Source: Streptomyces globosus
GTDB lineage: Bacteria > Actinomycetota > Actinomycetes > Streptomycetales > Streptomycetaceae
Direction of reading: 5' to 3'
Length of the DNA: 64,000 nt
Assembly (NCBI RefSeq): GCF_003325375.1
Contig: NZ_CP030862.1
Span: 3,227,501-3,291,500 of the forward strand
How positions within the stretch are numbered: the first letter of the stretch is position 1; every line of letters begins with the position of its first letter. Below are positions 34,134 through 42,712 of this stretch, piece after piece. A program made the position numbers and the translations under genes. The notes under the pieces were generated by a model that did no database searches, was not told where the DNA came from, and worked only from the letters and a program-made list of their open reading frames with translations.

Positions 34134-34841
34134 TCATCGAGCCGTGACCGGTCCGTGCGGCTTGGCGGGCGGCAGGCCCAGGACGCCGCGTACGGCGCGC
34201 TCGGCCAGCTCGACGTCGTGCGGCGGGACGATCCCGTCATGGCTCACGAGCCCCTCCATCGCGCCAAGGCAGGCCCGCGCGGTGTCCGCCGCGGGCGGGC
34301 CGGGCGGGATCGCGCCGCTGCGCCGCCCCTCCGCGATGCGCCGTTCCACGTCGCCCGTGAGCTTGCCCAGGATCCGGCCCAGCTCCCGGGCCACCGGGTG
34401 GTCCCGCCCGGCGAACTCGATCGCCAGTACCCGGATGACCCCCGCCACGTCGCGCCGGCAGTAGACGGCGTGGCCGCGTGCCATCAGCATCAGCGCCGCC
34501 ACCGGATCGGCCTCGGCGGCCGCCGGGTCGCCGACCTCCGCCGCCCACGTCTCGTCCACCCACCGCACCACCGCCAGCGCGAGCTCCTCCTTGCCCGCGA
34601 ACTGGTGGTACAGCGCGCCCCGCGTGTACCCGGCCTCGGCGGCCACCCGCTCCAGCGCCAGGTTCGCGTACCCGTGCCGGGACAGGCCGCGCGCGGCGGC
34701 CTCCAGCAGGGCGCTGCGGGTACGGGCGCGCCGGTCGGCCTGGGTGCGGCGGCCCGGCTGGGTGCGGCGCTCCGGCTGGGGACGGCGGTCCGTCCGGGGG
34801 TCCTCGGCCTGGCGGGGGCCGCGGCCGGCCTCGGCGCTCAC
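34134..34841 (-). CDS. TetR-family transcriptional repressor
   Basis: 235 residues. A Arg/Gln-rich N-terminal extension (about 40 residues) precedes the helix-turn-helix ARTRSALLEAAARGLSRHGY and AEAGYTRGALYHQFAGKEELALAVV. A TetR_C-type ligand-binding domain follows. It starts at 34841, opposite the 34936 gene, and a near-palindrome at 34861-34884 lies between the two starts. It therefore most likely represses itself and the divergent gene. Confidence 0.85.
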   Translation of the reverse strand: MSAEAGRGPRQAEDPRTDRRPQPERRTQPGRRTQADRRARTRSALLEAAARGLSRHGYANLALERVAAEAGYTRGALYHQFAGKEELALAVVRWVDETWAAEVGDPAAAEADPVAALMLMARGHAVYCRRDVAGVIRVLAIEFAGRDHPVARELGRILGKLTGDVERRIAEGRRSGAIPPGPPAADTARACLGAMEGLVSHDGIVPPHDVELAERAVRGVLGLPPAKPHGPVTAR

Positions 34842-34860
34842 GGGGCGGATCCCTCCGCCT

Positions 34861-34884
34861 TACATACAGTCATGTACGTATGTT
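34861..34884. promoter_or_regulatory. Operator-like imperfect palindrome between tetR-type gene and its neighbour
   Basis: CATACAGTCA-TGTACGTATG at 34863-34882 matches its reverse complement at seven of ten pairs, with perfect outer arms ACATAC/GTATGT. It is AT-richer than the surroundings and sits 20-43 bases before the TetR start, the usual place for autorepression. Confidence 0.6.
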
Positions 34885-34935
34885 ACGTTGCCGATCGGGA
34901 TTCCGGAACGGAAAACCGCCCGAAGGGAGAAGGCC

Positions 34936-35454
34936 ATGACGGTCGGTTCGGAAGCAGGTCACGCAGCAGGCGGCGCCATACCGCCGGTGCGGCAGCACCT
35001 CGTCCTGCCCGACGCGGTACGCCGCCTCAGCACACTCGCCGAACCGGATTACGCCGACCTCTTCACCCTCACCGCCGCCGGCGCCGCCGCCCGGTCGCCG
35101 GAGCAGTGGGCGTGCGCCGTGCTCGAGGACGCCGCGGGCTGGCAGGGCCAGTTCGTGTGGCGCGGGATACTCGGCCTGCGCCTGCAGGGGCGGCCGACCC
35201 CCGGGTGCGTCGCAGGATGGGAGATCGACGGCCGCGGCGACGACTGGATCCGCCTGGAGGCGCACTCCCGGATGATCACGGGCCAGCTCGTGCTCCGCGT
35301 GGAGGAGGGGCAGGCGTCGCTCTCCACGTTCATCCGCTACCGCAAGCCGTCCGGCGCCCGCGTGTGGACCCGGCTGACCCCGCTCCACCACAAGCTCGTG
35401 CCCGGCCTGCTGCGCGACGGGCACCGGATCCTGCAGGAGGCGGCGGCCGCCTGA
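34936..35454 (+). CDS. Putative target of the TetR regulator, unknown family
   Basis: 172 residues from the ATG at 34936, with GAAGGGAGA upstream. It contains LVLPDAVRRLSTLAEPDYADLFTL, FVWRGILGLRLQG and WIRLEAHSRMITGQLVLRVEEGQ, then RYRKPSGARVWTRLTPLHHKLVPGLL. The fold resembles small ligand-binding START/DUF2867-type proteins, but I am not certain. No signal peptide. Divergent from tetR with a shared operator, so it is likely induced by whatever ligand the regulator senses. Confidence 0.6.
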   Translation: MTVGSEAGHAAGGAIPPVRQHLVLPDAVRRLSTLAEPDYADLFTLTAAGAAARSPEQWACAVLEDAAGWQGQFVWRGILGLRLQGRPTPGCVAGWEIDGRGDDWIRLEAHSRMITGQLVLRVEEGQASLSTFIRYRKPSGARVWTRLTPLHHKLVPGLLRDGHRILQEAAAA

Positions 35455-35470
35455 CAGCGGCCGGACCCCG

Positions 35471-35511
35471 GCCTGGCCGGCCTGGCCTGGCCTGGCCTGG
35501 CCTTATTTTGG
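35471..35511. repeat. Tandem GGCCT/CCTGG pentanucleotide repeat
   Basis: A run of five-base units (CCTGG type) from about 35471 to 35511, followed by TTATTTTGGCTTGGCTTGG, in which a GCTTG variant continues. It lies in the gap before the CFA-like methyltransferase. Simple repeat, possibly from slippage. Confidence 0.7.
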
Positions 35512-35626
35512 CTTGGCTTGGTACGGGCCGGATCCGCGGGCACCCTCGGGTGGGCGACCCCCCGTTTACACGGAGCGGGGCCCCGGAAGGAATGCGGTCC
35601 CCGCACTCCTCTCCGGACGGTGAGCG

Positions 35627-36592
35627 TTGAACCGAGCGAAGCACTCCGCAACCGGCTACAAGGGCAGCTCAGACGAGGCGATCCGGCACCACTACGACTT
35701 CCTCGGGGACTTCTACCGGCTCGCCCTCGGCCCCGACCTCGTCTACTCCCTCGCCCGTTGGGAGGACGGCGACACCCTGGAGGCGGCACAGGTCCGCAAA
35801 CTCGACCTGCACGCCCGTGCCGCCCGCGCCGAGGGCGCCTCCCGCGTTCTGGACGTCGGCTGCGGCTGGGGCAGCATGATGCGCCGCCTGACCGAGGCCC
35901 ACGGCGTCCGCCACGTCGTCGGCCTCAACGTCAGCACCTCACAGGTCGAGTACGTGCGCAGCAGGGAATGGCCCGGCTGCGAGGTGCGCCTGGAGAACTG
36001 GATCGACCACCTGCCCGACGCCCTGTACGACGCCGTGTTCGCGATCGAGGCGATGGAGCACTTCGCCGGCAGCACGATCCGCCGCTCCCAGCGCATCGCC
36101 CGCTACCGGCTGTTCTTCGAACGCTGCCACGCCTGGCTGCGGCCCGGAGGACGGCTCGCCGTACAGTCGAACGCGTGGAACGCGCGCGGCTGGCTGGCCG
36201 CCATGGTCCTCCCGGCCCGCATGCTCGAACCCGACGGCGGTCCCCGCCGGGGCCTCCGCCCGCGCGACGTCCGGGACGCCGTACGCAACGTCCGCGAGGG
36301 CCTGCACTCCTCCCGCCGGGTCTTCCCCGAATGCTTCGTGCCGACCCGCTCCGAACTCGTCGAAGCCGCCCGCGGCCTGTTCACCGTCGCCGAGCTGCGT
36401 GACGACCCCGACGACGGGGCCCGCACCCTCCACTGCTGGATGGAGCGCTGCATCGCCCACCGCGAACAGGGCGCACGGCTGATCGGCCGCCAGGCCGTGG
36501 ACGACCTCATCCGGGAACAGCAGGCGACGCTGCGATTCATGCGCGAGCACCGGTGCACGGTGCTGCGGGTGGCGCTGGAGCGGGTCGACTGA
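35627..36592 (+). CDS. CFA-synthase-family SAM methyltransferase
   Basis: 321 residues from a TTG at 35627 (GGTGAG upstream; the start is not certain). It carries the cyclopropane-fatty-acid-synthase hallmark IRHHYDFLGDFYRLALGPDLVYS and the SAM loop RVLDVGCGWGSMMRRL, then VVGLNVSTSQVEYV and a charged C-terminus. Relatives methylate or cyclopropanate lipids, or methylate natural products (for example tuberculostearate and geranyl diphosphate methyltransferases). No signal peptide. The neighbouring membrane protein is separated by 128 bases. Confidence 0.85.
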   Translation: MNRAKHSATGYKGSSDEAIRHHYDFLGDFYRLALGPDLVYSLARWEDGDTLEAAQVRKLDLHARAARAEGASRVLDVGCGWGSMMRRLTEAHGVRHVVGLNVSTSQVEYVRSREWPGCEVRLENWIDHLPDALYDAVFAIEAMEHFAGSTIRRSQRIARYRLFFERCHAWLRPGGRLAVQSNAWNARGWLAAMVLPARMLEPDGGPRRGLRPRDVRDAVRNVREGLHSSRRVFPECFVPTRSELVEAARGLFTVAELRDDPDDGARTLHCWMERCIAHREQGARLIGRQAVDDLIREQQATLRFMREHRCTVLRVALERVD

Positions 36593-36720
36593 GCGAGGCG
36601 TCGTCGCTCGCCAGCCGATACGGGGCCGGGCGCCGGTAGCGGCCCGGTCGTCGTGTGCGTCGGCTCGTCGTTCGCGTCGGCTCCGTCGTCGGCGCCCCCC
36701 CGCCACAGGAAGGACCGGAC

Positions 36721-38199
36721 ATGGGCGCACTCCGCCTCGCCCCGCCGACCGCCCCGCCCGTCCCGGGGGCATCCGCACTGGCCTGGACGGCGGGGTCCGC
36801 CGCCGTGTTCGCCCTCGTCCAACTGGCCGTCGCCGTACCGGGCTCCTCCCTCGGCTGGGACGAGATCGTCTACGTGAGCCAGGTGCAGCCCGGGACACCC
36901 GCCGCGTTCTTCTCCGCGCCCCGGGCGCGCGGTATCTCGTACCTCGCCGCGCCCGTCGCCGCGCTCACCACCTCGACCACCGCGCTGCGCATCTGGCTCG
37001 CCCTGCTCTCCTCCGGCGCGCTGTTCCTCGTCCTGCGAGTGTGGCGGCGCCTGCTTCCGCCGCCCGTGCTCGGCTGCGCCGGGCTGCTCTTCGCCGGGCT
37101 GTGGGTCACCCTGTACTACGGCCCGCGCGCCATGCCCAACCTGTGGTGCGCGCTGGGCGCCCTCGCCGCGGCAGGTTGGCTGCTCCGGGCGGAGCGGCCC
37201 GCAGGGGGCGGTCGGGCCGCTGCGGCGTGCGCGGGTGCGGCCGTCGCCTTCGTGACGGTCATGCGGCCCGTGGACGGGGTGTGGCTGGCGCTCCCGCTCA
37301 CCGGCGCCGCCCTGCTGACGGCCGGTCTGCGGCGGCCCCTGCTGTGGGCCGCGCCGCCCGTCGGCGTGCTGGCGGGGGCCGTGCCCTGGGTGGTGGAGGC
37401 GTATACCTCGTACGGCGGACTCGCCGCCCGCCTCGCCCGCGCCAGCGAGATCCAGGGCGGCATCGGCGCCCACTTCGCCGTCGACGACCATGCGCGCAGC
37501 CTCGTCGGGGTGACCCTGTGCCGGCCCTGCGACGCAGCGTGGAGCCATCCCTGGACGGCCGCCTGGTGGCTTGCACTTCCGCTGCTCGTCACTGCCGGCA
37601 CGGTCGCGGCCCGCCGGGCCGGCCGCGGCCGGCAGGCCGCCGTGGCCGCCGCCGTCGGGGTGTGCCTGGCCCTGCCCTACCTGTTCACCGTGGACTACGC
37701 CGCCCCGCGCTTCCTGCTCCCCGCCTACGCCCTGCTGGCCGTGCCGGTCGCCGAGTGCGTGGCGGCCGCCTTCGGAGCGGTACGGGCCCGTGCGCACACC
37801 GCCGGCCGGCGCAGGGCCGCGTACGGGGCGCTGGCCGGAGTCCTCGTGCTGCACGTCGCCGTGCAGGCCGCGGTGCTCCTCCGCCTGAGCGAACGCAGCC
37901 GCGACCGGCACCGGGAACTCGCCGCCGCGGCCGCGGCCCTGCACCGGCTGGACGTGCGCCGGCCCTGCGTGCTGAGCGGAGACGGGGCCATCCCGCTCGC
38001 CTACTACACGGGCTGCGCATCCCGCCAGGTCGGCGGCCACGACGGCAGCACCACCGCCGACGGGCTGGCATCGCTCGGGCGGCGGATGCCGGTCGCCGTG
38101 ATCACCGCCGGGGGCGCTCAGGCGCCGCAGTACGCCCGGGCCTGGCCCGTCTTCGACCTGCCTGGTGGGTATGCGGCCCGTGTGGCGCCCCGCGGGTGA
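36721..38199 (+). CDS. GT-C-like glycosyltransferase membrane protein
   Basis: 492 residues from the ATG at 36721, with AGGAAGGA upstream. It has about ten to eleven membrane segments, and the first outer loop SSLGWDEIVYVSQVQPG carries the D-E acid pair typical of polyprenol-phosphate-sugar-dependent GT39/GT-C enzymes. The C-terminal segment (about 415-490) is soluble, with PCVLSGDGAIPLAYYTGCASRQVGGHDG. It probably moves a sugar to an extracytoplasmic acceptor, but no substrate is evident. Its stop overlaps the start of the next, broken gene (GTGA). Confidence 0.7.
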   Translation: MGALRLAPPTAPPVPGASALAWTAGSAAVFALVQLAVAVPGSSLGWDEIVYVSQVQPGTPAAFFSAPRARGISYLAAPVAALTTSTTALRIWLALLSSGALFLVLRVWRRLLPPPVLGCAGLLFAGLWVTLYYGPRAMPNLWCALGALAAAGWLLRAERPAGGGRAAAACAGAAVAFVTVMRPVDGVWLALPLTGAALLTAGLRRPLLWAAPPVGVLAGAVPWVVEAYTSYGGLAARLARASEIQGGIGAHFAVDDHARSLVGVTLCRPCDAAWSHPWTAAWWLALPLLVTAGTVAARRAGRGRQAAVAAAVGVCLALPYLFTVDYAAPRFLLPAYALLAVPVAECVAAAFGAVRARAHTAGRRRAAYGALAGVLVLHVAVQAAVLLRLSERSRDRHRELAAAAAALHRLDVRRPCVLSGDGAIPLAYYTGCASRQVGGHDGSTTADGLASLGRRMPVAVITAGGAQAPQYARAWPVFDLPGGYAARVAPRG

Positions 38200-38581
38200 A
38201 GGCGCGGCTGTCCGCCACCGCCGCCTGGTGGCGGGCCCACCGCGCCGCCGTGGCCCACCTCGCCCGGCGCGACCCCGCCGTACGCGGCACCCTGCTCGCG
38301 CCGACCCGCCCGCCGGCCCGGACGGCGGAGACACGGTCGACTTCTGGCCGGAGCTCCTCCAGGGGGCCGGTGCCACGGGCGGCCTCTTCCTGGACACCGC
38401 GGCCGAGGACGAGCGCAGCCCCGACGGCACCACCGGCCGGCTGGAGAGGCTCTGTGCCGCCCGGCGCAGCGGCTGGGGGCCCCGGGCCGGCCTCGGACTC
38501 GCCCTGCGGGGGATCAGCGGCAGCGTGCACCGCGACTGGGTGGGCCGCGGCGCCCACGGCGTGTCCGGCCATCGCCGCTGA
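38196..38581 (+). pseudogene. Frameshifted gene downstream of the GT-C-like protein
   Basis: Coding bias runs in one frame from the GTG at 38196 (VKARLSATAAWWRAHRAAVAHLARRDPAVRG) to about 38310. It then continues in the next frame (GGDTVDFWPELLQGAGATGG, then LFLDTAAEDERSPDGTTGRLERL) to a stop at 38581. Both halves have strong GC at third positions. A one-base shift in the GC-rich run near 38300-38325 joins them into a protein of about 128 residues. It may be a real mutation or a sequencing error; a programmed shift is less likely. Family not recognised. Confidence 0.5.
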
Positions 38582-38666
38582 CAGGCCCAGGCCCCGGGCG
38601 GGCGGCGGGCGCCCGCCCGGGGAGGGCGCCGTGCCTGCCGGGGCCGCGCGTATCCGGCCCGGACAC

Positions 38667-38717
38667 GCGCCGGGCGGCGCGGACGCCGTGCAACCGGCGT
38701 GCCGCGCCGCCCGGCGC
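38667..38717. terminator. Very long terminator hairpin between convergent genes
   Basis: GCGCCGGGCGGCGCGG (38667-38682) pairs with CCGCGCCGCCCGGCGC (38702-38717), and the inner ACGCCG/CGGCGT continues the stem with one bulged G and a TGCAAC loop. The stem is about 22 pairs. It separates the broken 38581 gene and the convergent DUF6131 gene. Confidence 0.75.
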
Positions 38718-38746
38718 GCTCTTGGACAGGAGCCGGGCCGCGACCC

Positions 38747-38902
38747 TCACCAATAGTGCTTGCGACCGCCCACCGCGTGTCCGGCCGCACCGAGAAGCCA
38801 CAGCACCAGGCCCACGACCAACAGGATCAGGCCGATCGTCCACAGGATCGAGATCCCGAACACGAAGCCGAGGATCAGCAGAATCACTCCGAGCGCTATC
38901 AC
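38747..38902 (-). CDS. DUF6131 small membrane protein
   Basis: 51 residues from the GTG at 38902, with GGAGG five bases upstream. The sequence IALGVILLILGFVFGISILW, then TIGLILLVVGLVLWLLGAAGHAVGGRKHYW, is the DUF6131 pattern: two membrane segments and the conserved G-G-R-x-H-Y-W end. These tiny proteins are widespread in actinobacteria and their role is unknown. It lies alone, with a terminator hairpin at its end. Confidence 0.85.
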   Translation of the reverse strand: MIALGVILLILGFVFGISILWTIGLILLVVGLVLWLLGAAGHAVGGRKHYW

Positions 38903-39021
38903 GACAACCTCCTGCACCCTCTGCCTGGGGGGGACGCTCTGCGTATACCCCCGTGGGGCGAGCCATGCGTCCCGCAGCCCCCGAGTTTCCGGAGCCCTCC
39001 CGCGGCCCGGGCCCGCCCCGC

Positions 39022-40245
39022 TCACCACGCCGCGTACAGCGCCTCCGGCGAGCGGTCGATCAGGGTCGGCCGCATCCGCGGCGGCGGCCGGTCCCCGTCC
39101 AGCCGCAGCCCGGGCAGCAGCCGCGTGAACACCTCCAGGGTGGTGTGCAGTTGCAGGCGGGCCAGCCGCGCGCCGGGGCAGGCGTGCGGGCCGTGCCCGT
39201 ACGCGAGGTGCGGCCGGTTCTCGGCGCGCCGGATGTCGAACGCGCCGGGGCGCGCGTACCGCCGCTCGTCGCGGTTCCCCGACCCGAACGCCACGAGGAC
39301 GCAGGCCCCCTCCGGCAGGTGCGTGCCGGCGAGGACCACAGGGCGGGTCGTACGCCGCCGGAACGCCTGCAGGGCGGTGTCGAAGCGGGCTCCCTCCTCC
39401 ACCGCGGCGGGGATCAGGCCCGGGTCCGCGCACAGCATCCGCCACTGCTTCGGGTGGGAGAGCAGGTGGAGCAGGGTCGTCGAGACGAGGGCGGAGGTCG
39501 TGAGGAAGCCGGCGATCAGCAGGTTCTGCAGGTTCGCCACCAGCTCGTGGCGCTGGTCGGCGGTGAGCTCGCCGCGGCCGGGCGCGAGCGCGGCGACCAT
39601 GTCCGAGCACAGGTCCTCCCTCGGCTCGGCCCGGTGCTCGCGGATGCAGCGGTCCAGCAGGTGCTGGAGGGCGACGACGTCCCGCGCGGCGGCCGCCTGC
39701 GCGTCCGGCGGCAGCGGCCGGAACAGCAGCTCCTCCGCCCGGTAGCCGCCGCGCACGGCCGCGGGCACATCCGCCGGGTCCAGCCCGATCAGCCGCCCCG
39801 CCACCATGCCGGGCAGCCGGCGGGCGTACGCCTCCACCAGCTCGGCGGACTTGTCGGCGGCGAACCCGTCGACGAGGCCCCGCGCGCACTCCCGGGCGTA
39901 CGGGGCCAGCGCCGCGACCCGGCCGGCGGCCAGGCCCCGGTTCAGCGGGGCCCTGTGCCTGCGGTGGGCCGCACCGTCCGAGGAGACCACGGTCGGCCGC
40001 GGCTCGAACCCGCCGGCGAGCACGGCCAGCGCGGGCCCGGCCGGAGTGACGTCGGGAAGCAGGGCGTTGGCGGAGGAGAAGTCGTCGGCGCGCCGCAGCA
40101 CCTCCCGGATGTCCTGGTCGCGCGCGACCAGCCACGCCTCGAACTCCGGCACGTACGTGAGGCCTTCGGCCCGGCGGGCGCGGGCGTACAGCTCATAGGG
40201 GTCCCGGTACAGCTCGTCCCGGGTCGCCTGGTCGTGCCACGCCAC
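39022..40245 (-). CDS. Cytochrome P450 with atypical I-helix
   Basis: 407 residues. The heme loop YGHGPHACPGARLARLQ gives Cys356 as iron ligand, and the ExxR motif is in VEEGARFDTALQAFRRRTTR. The I-helix reads LLIAGFLTTSA, so the usual acidic residue before the conserved Thr is Leu. This suggests a different proton path, as seen in some P450s that act on carrier-bound substrates or use peroxide. No ferredoxin is next to it. Two hairpins lie upstream. The substrate is unknown, and no biosynthetic core enzyme is near. Confidence 0.88.
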   Translation of the reverse strand: MAWHDQATRDELYRDPYELYARARRAEGLTYVPEFEAWLVARDQDIREVLRRADDFSSANALLPDVTPAGPALAVLAGGFEPRPTVVSSDGAAHRRHRAPLNRGLAAGRVAALAPYARECARGLVDGFAADKSAELVEAYARRLPGMVAGRLIGLDPADVPAAVRGGYRAEELLFRPLPPDAQAAAARDVVALQHLLDRCIREHRAEPREDLCSDMVAALAPGRGELTADQRHELVANLQNLLIAGFLTTSALVSTTLLHLLSHPKQWRMLCADPGLIPAAVEEGARFDTALQAFRRRTTRPVVLAGTHLPEGACVLVAFGSGNRDERRYARPGAFDIRRAENRPHLAYGHGPHACPGARLARLQLHTTLEVFTRLLPGLRLDGDRPPPRMRPTLIDRSPEALYAAW

Positions 40246-40293
40246 AGGGGGCCTCCGGATCTGGTCGCTCGCGTCGGATCGGATCGGGCCGCA

Positions 40294-40333
40294 CCCGCGG
40301 CAGTGCCGCTGCGGGCCGTCCCGCTGCAGCGGG
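40294..40333. terminator. Two adjacent hairpins between esterase and P450
   Basis: CCCGCGGC/GCTGCGGG (40294-40315, one mismatch) and the perfect palindrome CCCGCTGCAGCGGG (40320-40333). They are downstream of the esterase gene (ends 40411) and upstream of the P450 start (40245), so a terminator or a P450 operator is possible. Confidence 0.45.
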
Positions 40334-40410
40334 CATCCTGCCGGGCCCGCCCGCCCGCCGGGAAGACCGCCTCCGCGCGCGCACGCCGCCCGCGGACCTC
40401 AGTACAGGCC

Positions 40411-42006
40411 CTACGGCCGCTCCAACCGCTCCCAGAACGCCAGCCGGTGCTCCCGCGCGTAGTCGACCGGCCCGATGCGCCCCGGCGCCAGCGACTGCGT
40501 GTACGGCACGCCCGCCCCCGCCTCGAAGGCCGGCCACCGGGGGAACCCGTCCGCCGCCGGTACGCCGTCGCGCGCGAACGCCGCCCAGTAGTCGGCCATC
40601 GCGTCCGCGAGCCGCGCCTGGGCCGGCGTGAAACGCCGCCGCGCCTCCGCCTCCTCGAACAGGTACGGCGTGTCGCCCGCGTGGTAGGCCCCGAAGTCGA
40701 ACGGCCCGGCCGCCGGCAGGTACCAGGGGGCGTCCCGGTCCGCGAACTCGTAGGCGTACGTGCGCACATGCCGGGCCAGGGCCAGGTGCTGGGCGTACGT
40801 GCCCCGTGCCCACATCCGGTCCGTGACCGCCGCCGCCCACGCGTGCGCGGGCGGCACGGAGCCGCCGTCGGGGTACTCGGCGCGTACGGCGGGCGCGCGC
40901 GACGCCCCGAACGCCGTCCGCAGCAGCGCCGCGTACCGCTCCCCGGTGAGCGGCTTCCCCGCCGCGTCGTACATCAGCCCGGCGAACAGCCGGTGCTCGT
41001 CGCGCGTCGCCCCCGACAGGACGGGTACGCGCGCGAACCGGCCCGCGGCGAGCGCCCGCGGCGGAAGCTCCGGCAGCACCTCGCCGCCGTACGCGAACGC
41101 CTGGAAGGCGTTCATCACGTACGGCACCCCCAGCACCCGCCCCACCGGCACCGCCCGCAGGCACTCCAGCGCCCGCGCGGCGTCGGGGAGCCCGCAGCCC
41201 AGGGCCGCCGCCGTCCGCCGGCCGGCCTCCTCCATCTCCCGCACCGTCCGCCACGTGTACCAGGGGTACGCGGGCACGCCCTCGCCCATGGCCGCGGCCG
41301 GCATGTCCATCATGCCCTCGCCGCTGGACAGGACGGCGTGCCGGAACAGGCCGCGCGACCCGGGCGCGGTCAGGTGGCCGGTGATCGCGGCGGCGCCGAA
41401 CGACGACCCGGCGACCGTCACCCGCTCCGCGTCGCCGCCGAACGCGGCGGCGTTGCGCCTCACCCAGCGCAGCGCCTCCTGCTGGTCCTGCAGCCCGAAC
41501 GTCCCCGACCCGGGCAGGCCGGGATGGGCGAAGCCGCCGAAGACGCCGAGCCGGTAGTTGACGGTGACGACGACCAGGCCGCGCTCCGCGAGGCGGCGGC
41601 CGTCGAAGAACCGCCCGCCGCCGACCGTGCCGTCGCCGTGGATCCACACCAGCACCGGCCGCCGCGCCCCGCGGGCCGGGGCGGTGACGTTCAGGACCAG
41701 GCAGTCCTCCCGGACGCTGGAGATCCGGGCGTACGGGTTCGGCACCTGCGGGCACAGCGGCCCCGCCCGGGTGGCGTCGCGGACGCCCTTCCAGGGGGTG
41801 GCGGGGCGGGGCGCCGCCCAGCGGTGCGCGCCGACCGGGGGAGCGGCGTACGGGATCGCGCGGAACAGCCGCAGCCCGCCCTCCGCGGTACCGCGCACGG
41901 CGCCCGTGTCGGTACGGACGACGGGACCCGCGGCCGCGTCCCCGGCGGGGGCGGGCCCGAGCAGCGCGAGCGCCGCCAGTACGGCGGCGCAGCGGACGGG
42001 CCTCAA
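40411..42006 (-). CDS. Secreted type-B carboxylesterase
   Basis: 531 residues from a TTG at 42006 that overlaps the previous stop (TTGA). Signal peptide (AAVLAALALLGPAPAGDAA). Type-B features: RFRAIPYAAPPVG-like N-terminus (LFRAIPYAAPPVG), oxyanion loop WIHGDGTVGGG (usually HGGG), nucleophile elbow VTVAGSSFGAAAI, NYRLGVFGGF, acidic residue in GATRDEHRLF, and histidine in AYHAGDTPYLF. It hydrolyses esters outside the cell, and the Gly-to-Asp change in the oxyanion loop is unusual. Cotranslated with the small secreted protein upstream. Confidence 0.85.
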   Translation of the reverse strand: MRPVRCAAVLAALALLGPAPAGDAAAGPVVRTDTGAVRGTAEGGLRLFRAIPYAAPPVGAHRWAAPRPATPWKGVRDATRAGPLCPQVPNPYARISSVREDCLVLNVTAPARGARRPVLVWIHGDGTVGGGRFFDGRRLAERGLVVVTVNYRLGVFGGFAHPGLPGSGTFGLQDQQEALRWVRRNAAAFGGDAERVTVAGSSFGAAAITGHLTAPGSRGLFRHAVLSSGEGMMDMPAAAMGEGVPAYPWYTWRTVREMEEAGRRTAAALGCGLPDAARALECLRAVPVGRVLGVPYVMNAFQAFAYGGEVLPELPPRALAAGRFARVPVLSGATRDEHRLFAGLMYDAAGKPLTGERYAALLRTAFGASRAPAVRAEYPDGGSVPPAHAWAAAVTDRMWARGTYAQHLALARHVRTYAYEFADRDAPWYLPAAGPFDFGAYHAGDTPYLFEEAEARRRFTPAQARLADAMADYWAAFARDGVPAADGFPRWPAFEAGAGVPYTQSLAPGRIGPVDYAREHRLAFWERLERP

Positions 42007-42506
42007 TAGACCAGCTTGTAGGTGACGTCGTGGGGGATCGGCGCCGGCGCGGCCTCGGGGAACGTCAGCCGGATCTGGGTGAAGCGGGTGGTGCCGGGGC
42101 GGTCCGGCCAGGGCTCGGGGGCGCTGAGCGTGACCCGCACGGGGTACGGCCGGAAGCGGCCGGCGGCGCAGTAGGGCCGGCAGTCGTTGACCATGTCGGT
42201 CCCGGTGGCGGCGGCGGTCTTCGCACCCCATTCGGTCCAGCGCAGGCCGACGAGGCGGTTGTTGCCGTCGCCGCAGGCGAGGAGGTACTCCTCGGGCCGC
42301 ACCTGGGGCTCCCCGAAGCAGTCGACGACCACGACGGGCGGCGGTGTCGGCGCCGGAACCGGGGCGCGGGCCGGCGCGGCTGCGGGTGCGGCCGCCGCGG
42401 CGGGGAAGGCGGTGGCCGCGGCGAGTGCCACGGCCGCACCGGCGACCGCGACCCTGCGGGCGCGCGCTGTGATGGCAACGTGTCGGCGGACTCCGGCTGT
42501 GGCCAC
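42003..42506 (-). CDS. Small secreted protein coupled to the esterase
   Basis: 167 residues from the GTG at 42506, with AAGGAGG five bases upstream. Signal peptide (RVAVAGAAVALAAATAFPAAAAAPA), then a Pro-rich spacer. The mature part contains VDCFGEPQVRPEEYLLACGDGNNRLVGLRW, then NDCRPYCAAGRF, with four cysteines that probably form two disulfides. I recall similar Streptomyces secreted proteins, all of unknown function. The stop overlaps the esterase start, so the pair may work together outside the cell. Confidence 0.72.
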   Translation of the reverse strand: MATAGVRRHVAITARARRVAVAGAAVALAAATAFPAAAAAPAAAPARAPVPAPTPPPVVVVDCFGEPQVRPEEYLLACGDGNNRLVGLRWTEWGAKTAAATGTDMVNDCRPYCAAGRFRPYPVRVTLSAPEPWPDRPGTTRFTQIRLTFPEAAPAPIPHDVTYKLVY

Positions 42507-42670
42507 GGGCGCCTCCTTGCCTACGGCCGCTCCGCACGGTGCCGCGCCGCGGGCGCGTCGGCGCGGGCGGAACGGCGATCCCACACCACCGCCAGCTTCC
42601 CCCATCCCCCGTCCTCCCGCACCCGCAGCCGTACCGGCCGCGAACCCGGCACGGCGGGCCGGCGCCCCCA

Positions 42671-42707
42671 CCGCTCCCGCGGACCGGGCCCCGCGCCGCG
42701 GGAGCGG
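42671..42707 (-). terminator. Perfect 12-bp terminator hairpin
   Basis: CCGCTCCCGCGG (42671-42682) pairs perfectly with CCGCGGGAGCGG (42696-42707) around a 13-base loop. It lies six bases beyond the stop of the 42713-43993 gene, in its direction of transcription. Confidence 0.75.
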
Positions 42708-42712
42708 CCGGG

